Below, one piece after another: positions 28,101 to 40,100 of a stretch of DNA of 60,000 bases (position 1 is its first letter; each line of letters opens with the position of its first letter). A program made the translations under genes and the position numbers. This stretch comes from Antedon mediterranea (taxonomy: Eukaryota > Echinodermata > Crinoidea > Comatulida > Antedonidae): NCBI RefSeq assembly GCF_964355755.1, contig NC_092680.1, forward strand, positions 16,471,001 to 16,531,000, written 5' to 3'. A model generated the notes under the pieces. That model saw only the letters and a program-made list of their open reading frames with translations. It was not told the origin of the DNA and did no database searches.

Positions 28101-31100
28101 GTGTCAACATAGAAAGGAATGCTGCAGTCTCCTCGTTCAGTTCATTCACAAAGTCACGTGGTCTGGCTTGTTGGACGGCTTTTTGTCGGCATCTCTTTGT
28201 GTAGAGCAGGTACCAAGATCTATATTTAGAAACTGACTCGACTCTTTAGGCGTGGGAAGTTCTAGCGGAAAGTGGTTGTCTTGACGACATAGAAAGGAAT
28301 GCTGCAGTCTCCTCGTTCAGTTCATTGAAAAAGTCACGTGGTCTGGCTTGTTGGACGGCTTTAATTGTCGGCATCTCTTTGTGTAGACTGTAAAGCAGGT
28401 ACCAAGATCTATATTTAGAAACTGACTCGACTCTTTAGGCGTAGGAAGTTCTAGCGGAAAGTGGGTGTCTTGACGACAGCTTTAAGCATTCATTGTTTTA
28501 TGGAATGGGATTTCCTAAGTAAAAACCCTTAAATTTACAATTTTGTTTGTATTATTTTGACATAGGCCTAAGATTAGTACTCCAGAGTAACAGCATCACA
28601 CCAGCAGTTGTAATTAGACACGTTAGTATGGCCTGTAATTAATTATCATAACAAAATAATAATTTTAAGAACGTGCTTGTGAAAATAGCACGCAGCGCGC
28701 GATGGGAACTTGCGTACGCACGCGCGCATCTCTTTCCCGCCTTGATTTAAATTTGTAACCAGACCACAGCAATTCTGGCCGGCTAGCGATGACGTACAAC
28801 GCATTCAAACCGTAGGTGTTTTTGATAAATTCATAGATTTATTCGTTGTGATTATTTATTAATTACACCTTATTGTTATACCCTATCATAATGGCTCCTT
28901 TAGTTGAAATATAGGGCCTAGAAGCTCATATTTGTGGAGCATATATTGCAAGTCAAAAAAGTACAGTATTTTAGCCTGCCTCCTCTCTTTCCTCATCATC
29001 AGTCTAGCCTACAACCGGCCCCGCTCCCGTGCGTCGTAGGCCTCCTCCCTCTGCCTATTTGATACTAGGCATTTGATACTAAGCTTTAATAGGCCTATAT
29101 ATTACAGTATTGTTATTTTGGTCTCTCCAGACACAATGGGAAAACTATTTTGTGCATATTAATTAATAAATGTTTATCGTACACCACCATACTTAATAAT
29201 ATTATGAATATTGCTTTGTGTAAAATTAAAAAGGACTTGAACTCGGAGTAAACAGGCAGATGAGAAGTACTAATAGGCCTAGTAGTAGTAGGCCTATTCC
29301 TATCAATATCTATAGCCTAGGCTAGGCCTAATTCGGAAAAATTGAGGATCCGATGAATGATGATGAAGAAGGAACAGGCAAGAAGCTAGGTTAGCCTACT
29401 ACTAGACCTATAAATGAATGGGTAAACTAGGCCTATAAATAACACGATCAGAATATTTATGATTGTAAAGGGGCAAAATATTTTCTAAGGTAAGTTATAC
29501 TTAGGCCTATAGGCTATCTATTTAGAATTTGAAGGATTATTGTTTTTAAAAGAAATGTAATTACTAATTGTAAACGTATAAACGGTAAACAAAAAAACAC
29601 ATACGTATCTGATTAGGCCTATATATAATATATTGCGCTTTTCGTTATATTTGTAGGAGTCATTGCAAAAACAACATTAGATGAAAAACACTTTTTGAAA
29701 TTGAAATGGGTTTATCCCAGGACAACCATATCATCACCTTCATTTAATTTGTTTAGAAAATGTTCGAAAATTACTTTTTAAAAAGTGTTGTTTTACATTA
29801 ATTACTGAGAATTTATTAATTGGAAATATTATCGATGATGTTATGGCTGTTTCGATCCTTACAGTTAGGGAGGTGGCTATTGATTGGATCTCCTGCATAA
29901 AACGAAACATGCATTGTCTATGCAGGAGTGCATATTGCACTCATCAGCTGGTAAACCAATAGCGTAATACCCTCAACATATTAAAGCAACAACTGGTCAT
30001 AAACATGTTAATCGAAAGGTATGGTGTAAAACGTAAACATAGTAAGGTAAGTGTGATGATAATAATACGATAAGAAATCAACTCGTTGTTAGTATTACTA
30101 AAGATGAGGTGTTAAATAATGATATAATAAATGTAATTAACTATATAACGATCAAAGTAGCCGTGGCGGCGCAGCAAAAGGTGTGGTACATAAAGTAAAC
30201 TGTCTTTAGAATTAATACTGCTGGTACATGTATTTAAAACAAAAATAACTCAATTCAAAGCAAAAACAACATTAACCCTAATCAAATAATAACTTACCGT
30301 CTGTTACAAATTACTGTCTTTCCAATAGCTTAATACCCTCAACAAGTTAACAAAACTCAACTTGGTCATCCAATATCGTAAAAACAATGAAAACCTATTC
30401 AATAATATAAAAAACTCCAAAGTGTTGTTTTAACTCGTTATTAAATCATAAACAACAAATCGTAAAAGATGGAACACTGATAATAATGCCGGATGAGTAT
30501 TGCAGAGGGTTTTGAAAATCTCATATTTTTTGGCTATATTGTATTACTATGACATATTATCCTACATCGGCAGATCGGTGTTCAATCATTTACGATATTA
30601 ATACAAATAATTATTTAGAATAAATAATGGACATTGTTAGTAAAACAAAAAACTTATCACATATTTTATTCTGAAATAAAAGAAAAAAATATCAGACAAC
30701 CAAAATGTTGCCAATTACTACCGATAACAATGAATCAGTTTAATCATCATTTTAGTGTAAGATTTAAGCACAATATTACCGTAATGAAATTTGTATATTT
30801 ACTTTTATAACAGATTTCTTTTAATTTCTAGATGTCTTTCCTTCATGGCGTAAAGAGTTCGGTAGAATCACAGTATTTCAGAACGGGAGTACCGACTAGG
30901 ATTTTCTATTTATAAGTCTAAATTTTGGCGGGATTAAATGTATTCGGCATAGTCGTCTTAAATTTACATCTCGATTTTTTGGCGAAATTTTAATCGGGAT
31001 AATGCGCAAAAACGAATTTTAACCGGGGTATCGATCGGGGTTCTTGGCGGGATCCCGATCGATATCCCGGTTAAAAATCCCGTTCGTTTTTGCGCATTAT

Positions 31101-34100
31101 CCCGATAACAATTTCACCGATGATCGACCGAAATTCCCGACCAAAAATCCCGATTTTTCGTGAATCCCGATAAAAATCCCGATAAGGAATGAGTAATCGG
31201 GATTCCCAAAAGATCGGGACGTCGTCCGAGACCCCGATATTTTCGACCGAAATTCCCGACCAAAAATCCCGATTTTTCGTGAATCCCGATGAAAAATCCC
31301 GATACGGGATGGGTAATCGGGATTCCCAAAAGATCGGGACGTCGTCCGGGATCCCGATATTTTCGACCGAAATTCCCGACCAAAAATCCCGATTTTTCGT
31401 GAATCCCGATGAAAATCCCGATACGGGATGGGTAATCGGGAAATCCCAAAAATCGGGACGTCGTTCGAGATCCCGATATTTTCGACCGAAATTCCCGACC
31501 AAAAATCCCGATTTTTCGTGAATCCCGATAAAAATCCCGATATGGATGGGTAATCGGGATTCCCAAAAGATCGGGACGTCAATCGGGATCCCGATATTTT
31601 CGACCGAAATTCCCGACCAAAAATTTCGGTCGAAAATATCGGGATCACGGCGAGATCCCGGCGGGATCCCGACCGTGATATCGGCGGGATCCCGGATGTT
31701 TTTTCTATAGGGGAGGCCTATGTTTTTATATAGAGATATGTTGAATTATTTTGGATACTCACTTATATTATTCAACTGACCAATTAAAACAAAAAAAACT
31801 AAAACAATGAACAAATTTTGTACTTTTTGTCTGTAGTGTGTTCTTTCTATGAGTATTATTTTCAACCTTTCTTTTTTTAGGTGTGTCTGCTACTGGTGCT
31901 GCAGAGTTGGATCCTCAAGGTTCAGTAGCTAGCATAACCATCAGTGCCAGTGATGAACCACATGGTGTCTTTAGCTTTGCTCAAGGATCTAATGAGATCA
32001 CAGTGTCGGAAGACCAAGAAACTCTTCAACTGTTTGTTGATAGGAAGTTTGGAAACATAGGTAAATGTTTTTGGAGATTGCATGTCTTTTAAAGAAAATG
32101 ATTGCTTTTCTGTTCAATTGTTTATTGTTTGTTTTTTTATGTATGTACATTTTACTAACATCAATTTGGTATTTTTTTTTACGTTATTCTAATTTGTACA
32201 TCAGGGAGACTAAAGTCAATGCCAGATTCTAAGTTTCATGCAGATGATTATATAATTTAAATTGAATAAATAATTGTGTTATGTTTATGAACAAATATTT
32301 CTATTCTATTTTTTAACACTTGATTAGGCTCAGTTCGTGTTTACTATGAGGTTCTTGAGGGATCTTTGACCCTCGACCCTCTGCCAGTTCTCAACCAAGC
32401 TCTGAGTGGTCAGGATTTCAGTGATGGTTTTGGATTTGTTGACTTTGAAGATGGTGTTAGTGATGTTGCCATCATGGTTACAATTTTACAGGTAAAGTTA
32501 CATATTATTTATGTTTACTACAAATATTGTATTCAATTCAAAATACAGAATAGAGATAGAACATTTGTTGAGTGGTTATGAGCACAAGTATCATTGTGGT
32601 GTTGATATATTTATTTTATTTATGTAAAAGAACTTTCATACGTCATAGACTTTATCAGTAGATTAATGTAAATTTTCTCACTAGCAGGTAAAAATATACT
32701 GATTATGGCATACAACACCCATACAGTAGATAGATTTCCATAGTCATGCATTCTTCATCAAAATACATTCCTAAACTCAAATTACTGTTAATTTATTAGT
32801 ATGTATAAAACACTATTGACAGAATTTCATAAAACATCCACGTCCAACTCAGGGCCATTCTATAGTCGCCGTACAGATAGGCTACTACATCAGTACTTCT
32901 ATGAATGGATGGCTGTTGGTGACAAGAACGCTAGTTGATCATACCAAGTACCATTTTGATTTTATGATCATTCGAGAAAACACCTCACGACTATAAATTT
33001 TTTTTGATTATTAATTTTTTATTATGATTATATGTTTTTGTTTTCAGGATGAAATTCCTGAACTTGATGAAAAGTTCTTAGTAAACTTGACTGACATACA
33101 ACTCTTAGATCCAGCAACTACTGACACACCTCCTAAACTTGGTAAGCTAATTGTTCAGTGAGAAAACCCAAACAAAAGAATAGGTTGGATTCCAATTTTG
33201 ATTCTAGTATTTTACCATCTTTCTTGGACTAGAAGATAGGGAGCTTTTGATTTTTGATGACCTATGACCTACACGTATTGTAACATTGATTTCATCTGGA
33301 TCTAGAATCCATCCCGTGAGCTAGGAAGGATGGATAGGATGCACACGATGAATTAGCATGTCATGTAATATTACTCCTCAGTTCCTCAGTCACCACAAAG
33401 TGAACACTCTATACTTATGATATTCATGCTAATTTTATGAAAATGTCAATCTTAATAGATCAAGTTGGTACAGTGTCGGAGGTCACTATAAGAGCAAATG
33501 ACGGAACGCAAGGTATTGTCAAGTTTGCTGAGAGCACGGCAAGGTAAGATATTTCAAATTGTTAAGTTCATTGAACATGTTTAACCCACCCTCTATTGGT
33601 TAATATGTTATGTAAGTGTACAACAAATAATAAGGAAGCATATGCATTGCCATCAGACGTTTTAAAAAGCAATCTATCTTTTCTAGTATTTCTGTTGAAG
33701 AAGGTATAACCAACTTAACATTGACTGTTCTGCGAGATAAAGGAACGTACGGTGATGTGTCAGTGTTTATTTATAGCCAGCCTCTTGACTCAACTCGTGA
33801 CAGTGACTATAGCTTTAACGACAAGGTAAATGACCTTTAACATATACACAGCACAACATGGTTATGGATTTATGGATGGAAAGACCATTTACTGAATATG
33901 CGCTAAATAAGAGTATGACAATTACCATTTCCATAGTACTGTATACCAATATTCCAAAATTAGATCGAAATTCATCCCTCGAAAATAAATGGAATAGTCC
34001 ATATGAACCATATTCTACAGTACAATAAAATGATTACCTTATAGTGTATATTGCTATGCAGTCAGTACATTAGCTAATATTATGGTCAAAATCTGTTGCT

Positions 34101-37100
34101 GTTGCATTTGAAAATATTATTTTTTTCTTCCATTAGGTTCTTAGCTTTGCCAGTGGTGAGAACACTAAAACAGTTACAGTACAGATCTTTGAAGATACTA
34201 TTCCAGAGGATAATGAATCATTTGAGATTATCCTGGATAATCCATATGGAGGATTAGAGATTGGAGATCCCAGAAAAGGTATTGATATTTTAGATTTCTT
34301 TATAATCTATATAAAAAATAATGTACTCACTTAAATAAACACTTTTAATTTGGACCGATATGTTGGAAAAAGAGTCTATTAGTCTTTGTAAAAAGACACC
34401 TAATGTTGACATCTGTTTAAAAACTTTTTGACTGCAAGCAACCTACACAGGTTTTCTGTTTACATTATTCATAGACACTAATGAATACATAGAGTTCTGC
34501 GGTGCTGGCGTCACGATGGTAGGTGGCGCTGCATTGACGGTAGGTGGTGCTGCGTTGTGACGTCACACCGCAGAACTCCATAGCATATTTGTGGACAATG
34601 TTGGTGGGTCTCAATTTCTAAAAGAATCATCTGAAACAGTTGATATATTTACTACTAAAGATTATATGTAAATTACAATAATATTCCTTTTAATTTCATT
34701 TCCAGCTGTTATCACAATCTTAGCCAATGACAATGCATATGGCATTGTGTCTTTCACTGGGCCAACATCTATCACTATCCTCGAACCTACAGACATGAGC
34801 TCAGCCAACAGTGTGGCTCAGTTTACTGTTATACGAGAAGAAGGTACATTTGGAGAGGTACAAGTACCTTTTGATGTCCTGCAGTTAGATGGCCAGTCAG
34901 CAATTAATGATTTGAACCCGGCAACAGGATTTGTTATATTTACACCTGGAATTTCAACCACGGTAGGAACCCAACAAATTTAATTTAATAACAAGTTTTA
35001 CCAAATATAATGTGTACTATCCTGCTGATTATAAACAAAGGTAAAAATATTTAACAGGTACAAATGTCAAATGTTTGTTTAACTATTATTTAGTCGAGTC
35101 GAGTGGCACAGGTTCTAGGCACTTCTCGACCATTGTTCTGGTGGTAGAACAAATCTTCTCGGAGGTCCCGTGTACACATCTTGCTTGTACCCAGTACGCC
35201 TTTTGGAAGAGTAGGAAGTTGCACTATTTATATTATACTTTTATATATTATATTTTTCTGTTTAACTAGGTGTTACATGTATCAGCCGTGCTTGACAATG
35301 ATCCTGAATTGCAGGAAGAGTTTCTCGTCAAGCTTTTTCCACCAACTGGTGGTGCTATTTTGGGTCCAACCGTAAATGCTACTATTATTGTAGCAGACAA
35401 TGATTCCCCTTACGGGTTGATACAAATCTATCCACAAGGTTCAAGGTACAGTTTTTGTGTTTCTTATTGCGACAATAGAATGGCCCCGAGACCTGGCTAT
35501 CTTCTTCTTAGACATTCTGTTCATAATATACCGCTATTTTACCTTAATTGAGAGATCACCATCAAAATGTAACAGTAGCCAGGTGTATTGTATGTACATT
35601 CTATTATAGTTTGTTTTAAACATTTCAATTCAGAAATAGATAGATTTTTAGTTGGGGAGATCGGACTTTCAGTGTTGCTGGACCTAGGCTCTGGAACCAT
35701 CTACCCTTGAACGTTAAACACACATCGTTATTGAGTCACTTTAAGTCACTACTCAAAACTCACCTTTTCTGATTTTTTCTACAGCGCCATGAGCAATGAA
35801 TGTTGGAATGGCGCTATATAAATCGAACGATTGATTGATTGATTGATAGCTATTTGCCTTTCATCAAATGATTAATTCATTTATTTCTGTTCTCTGTTGT
35901 TTTAGATCAAGTATTGCTGACATTGAAGAGACAGGTCAACCTACGTACTTGACAGTTGAAAGGTCATATGGTACATTGAACCAAATTACAGTAGATTGGC
36001 AAACCATTTCAGGAACAGCCACTGCTTCAGGTATGTAACTTATAGTTCATTATAAGTAGAATATTTAATACAATACTCAATATGTATCTATGTTAACAAA
36101 CTTTTCCTAATGACGTATTTTTCGTATAAGAAATTTTTATTCTAATATTGTCAGAAAAAAAATTGGGAATTTGATAGTGCCCTGTCTACACTATCTAAAT
36201 TTATGTGACAAAAAATGTTATGTGCCCATATTTGGACATAATGGCAAATTGTAGGTACCAATCCATTCATGGAACAAAAATGTACATTAAATATGCTTTA
36301 CAAACAAACGTTTGTTGGAGTTATTGAAGCGTGAAAAGGTCAGACAAGATTATAACCCTGGGATTGGAAGCCATATATGTCATTATAACTTACTAATTAT
36401 ATAATGATTTTATTCCATCACAGTTGGTACTAGTTTGACTGTAGCAGCTGCTCAAAACATCACTGCAATATCAGCTCAATCTTGGTATAGCTTTACTATA
36501 GAATCTGAAGTGTTCTTGGTGTTGACCAATAGCAAACGTCTTGGAGAACTAACAACAACTATTGGTAGTAATGGATCATCTAGTGATACTGATGCCACAC
36601 CAGTTGTGGATTCTATGATATATCGATGGCAAGGAGTCTTTGTTCCAGTACAGGTAAATGGTTGTAAATTAGTAATAATCCTTTTCATGGAAGCACTCTG
36701 CCATAGATTACAGATATGCCTTTAAGTCCCACCTGAGAATTACAAATTTTTTCGCAATACTTACGTAGCATCAAATACAATTACGTCAAAGTAGAACAAA
36801 CATCGGACAAATCAAATAGGTCTGGTTGAACACTGGTTATCACCAGTTCAGTCTTGGAAAATCTAAATGAATTATATTATTTAAAAAATGAATGCATATG
36901 TTCTATTGTGCTTTCCTAAAATGTTTGTGTAAGATATTACAAGCTTTTATAGCAAATTTCTAATATTTTGGTCATTTTTAAAAAATGTATTTTATTTCTT
37001 TCAACAGACTATTGAAACTAACAGTGCTCGCAAGTCTTCAAGTCATGTGATTAATGGTATAACCTATCTGGTTGTTGCTAATCATGGCGGGTTCCGTAGA

Positions 37101-40100
37101 GTTTCGACTTCATCTCGCTTGTACCGTGTTAGCTTAACTGGAGAACTTTCGGTGGTAAGATTAAGATTAATTACAATTTGTATAATAGGAAGATTTCAAT
37201 TTGCAGTGACATATGACCTACGCAATAATTATGGACAATAAACTTATACAAATAACTTATTGTTAAATAACCCATCATTTTTTTTTATTTTTAAGATACA
37301 AGATATTCAGACAGAGGGCGCTTCAGATGCTGTTTTCATCTCGAGTGGCTCTAACACATACCTCTTTATAACAAATGAAATCAGCAACACTCAAGCAACT
37401 AGAATCAATTCAGTTCTTTTGATCTGGAACGGTGTTATATTCACCGAGCACCAGCAAGTTACGACGTCTGGTGCCCTCGATGTAGTGGCATTCAGAATCG
37501 GTATTGATCAGTTTGTAGCTGTGGCGAACTCGTACGATCAGATTCTTGGAACTACACAGATACAGTAGGTTTTAATTTGTTCAATAATTATTGATTTTCA
37601 TCCATTGTATCTAGATGGTACTTCAAAATTATTTTTGTTTGTTGTTCCCTCTTTCGTCAATTTTATAATTTTCTATTATATAATAATAATAATAAAATAA
37701 TTGGTTATCTTTCTTTACATTGCAAAAAGGTTTGTAGGTCATTTTAAGTCATGGATTTGGAAAATTGGGCTTAAAAATAACATACCATTACAAAAATCTG
37801 ATCTGATGACTGGTACAGAAAACAAGTGATATTGTATTGCATGTTTCTTGGTTTAAAATTGTCAATATAAATTTATAATTCTGTCTTTTTGTAGGTCAAC
37901 TGTCTTTAAGCTTCAGAATGGTCAACTTGTGGAATATCAATTAATTGACACAAATGGTGCAATTTCTATTGAGAGCTTTGTGATTGGCTCAAGTACTTAT
38001 CTAGTGATCGGCAATAGCCGAACCAGTGGTAAGAATTGAATTAATAAAATTGTTCTTGTAAATTGATCCCAGAAGTCATAATGGGAATTCTCCTCCACCC
38101 AGGTGTTTAAATGGGTATCCAGTTAGATCAAGACACAACTTTGCGATGATTAATAGCTGCATTATGGGAGTATATTTCCATACGCGTTTGATCCAAAAAA
38201 GTTAACGTGGGAATAATGTGAAGTGCTTAGAAGCAATAAGCGCTATAAGAATGAATATTATGACTATTATTAATTGGAATCTTGAGTCTTGAGTCTTGTC
38301 TAACATTAACAGTAAATATAAGGCACTTGTTCTATGTGCAACATTTTTGTAGTTTGTTTACAGTAATCTATATCTATACTTGCTATTATATTACTTTATA
38401 GTTGAAGGCACTGAAGGAGCATCAGTCATCTATAAGTGGAACATTGCCAATGCCCAGTTTTCCCAGCACCAGACAATTTCAACCCCTGGTGTTCAGAGCA
38501 TCAAGCACTACACCGGTCTAGACGGTACAGCCCACTTAGTTGTAGCTCAACTTGAAGGAGACTCCACTATTTGGGCCTGGAACTCGTTTGCACTGTCGTT
38601 CACTAAGCTAGCAAGTGTACCTGTATCACATCATTTAGAACCTATTTTGATCAGTGGAACTGGTGGCTCTGTGGACTTGTACATTGCCTCTGCTAATTAT
38701 GGTGATGGTTCAAGTGCTTTAGAGTCTCTTATATATGAAGCTGTCTCTATTTCTGTTGATTCTGATTATGTGCCAAGGTAACTCATTCATCCATGACATG
38801 TTTATTTATGCATGTAGTCTGAACTATGATTTAGGTTGTTTATGCTTCTGATATTTTTTTAAAACATTTATTTGTTGTTATCGTTCTGTGTTTCATTTGT
38901 TTACTTTGTGTATATGTTTAATATGACAATACTGTAATGTACGGTGTCAAGAACTGGTCAAAACAAAAAAATTAGCTTGTCATTCACACTACACTATTTT
39001 ATGATTCAGGTCTGGTCAGCTTACTTTTGAAGATGGTCAAACAGAACTGACAATTGCAGTGGTAGCCATTGATGACGCAAATCCAGAAAATGATGAAAGC
39101 TTTAGTGTTGCTCTTAGTAACCCAACAGGTGGTGCTATCATTGGCTCACAGAGTCAGGTGACTGTAAACATTCTGTCCAATGACGATGCACATGGCTTGA
39201 TTGCTTTTTCAAGGGTAAGATTACGATTTATTTTTAGTTGTAAATCAGTCTACTTTAGATACAGTGCCTACACTGTTGTGGCAACTATTTATCTGAATAT
39301 TAAACGTAATGTTACTTATTTCTTTATTTCTACAAGCTAATTGTAAAATATAAGTATTATTATACCATTACATTTCGAAGCATATGTCATTACAGTTATA
39401 TGACCTATGACCCAACCAAATTTGACCTAGTACATTACATACAGTAAGCAACAGTAATCATTGTATGGTTTAACTTATATATGTGTAACTACCATCAACC
39501 ACCATAAATGTATTATGTTTCAGGATTCATTAGATAAGCAAGTAAATGAACTCAACCTTGATAACGTGGTTGTACTGAATGTTGAGCGTCAGAGAGGGTC
39601 AGCAGGTCTGGTTGTCATTGAATGGCAGGCTAGTGGTGATAATGATATCAATGACATATCACCACTTTCTGGACAGGTGAGAATAACTTTGAAATTCTTC
39701 TAAATGGCTTATTGGCAAGTTAGAGGTTATGGGATAAAATTTAGACTGATGTGAACAACAAAAAATGAAAGTTCATTTTTTCAAGAAGTGACCATGTTTT
39801 TCTATGACATTACACTGATTCTCATATACAGTTATGTTAAAAGCTCCTCCCCCTCTTGGTTCAGTGCAGTAATTAACATATGGGCTATTATTCAAGCAAG
39901 AATTTTTCACAGGCATTCTAACACCTGAAACAAATTTGGCCATCATTATTTGTTATATCAATCTGCAGAACGATATTCTTTTCATTCAAAGAATTACCAA
40001 TTGCTGATGAAATTCACATTTTGTATCCCTGTAGTATTCATCTTTTGATTATATTGATAGTTTTAAATAATATAAATATTGTATATAGTAAGAATTTTAT

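Larger units (their letters stand above)
26235..31712. mobile_element. ~5.5-kb foldback-type element in the intron after exon 36
   Basis: Symmetrical structure: outer left CGGGAT array (26240-26700), inner left arm (26703-27350), centre without a long ORF (27350-29640), inner right arm inverted (29640-30322), spacer (30323-30940), outer right array of the opposite orientation (30940-31700). The two outer ends match as inverted repeats: CCCCATAAAAAA on the left, CCCCTATAGAAAAAA on the reverse of the right, each leading into CGGGATCCCG. Long terminal inverted repeats built of short tandem repeats are the hallmark of foldback elements (Drosophila FB, sea-urchin TU). I see no transposase, so it is non-autonomous. 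No clear target-site duplication was found. It could instead be a long-TIR element inserted within another repeat. Confidence 0.72.

Noticed and set aside
31071-31648. Minus-strand ORFs up to 183 codons reading a Gly/Phe/Arg-rich repeat protein
   Set aside because: All frames there are open because the ~120-nt satellite units lack stops. The three overlapping frames give the same kind of repeat translation. No start context and no conserved domain.
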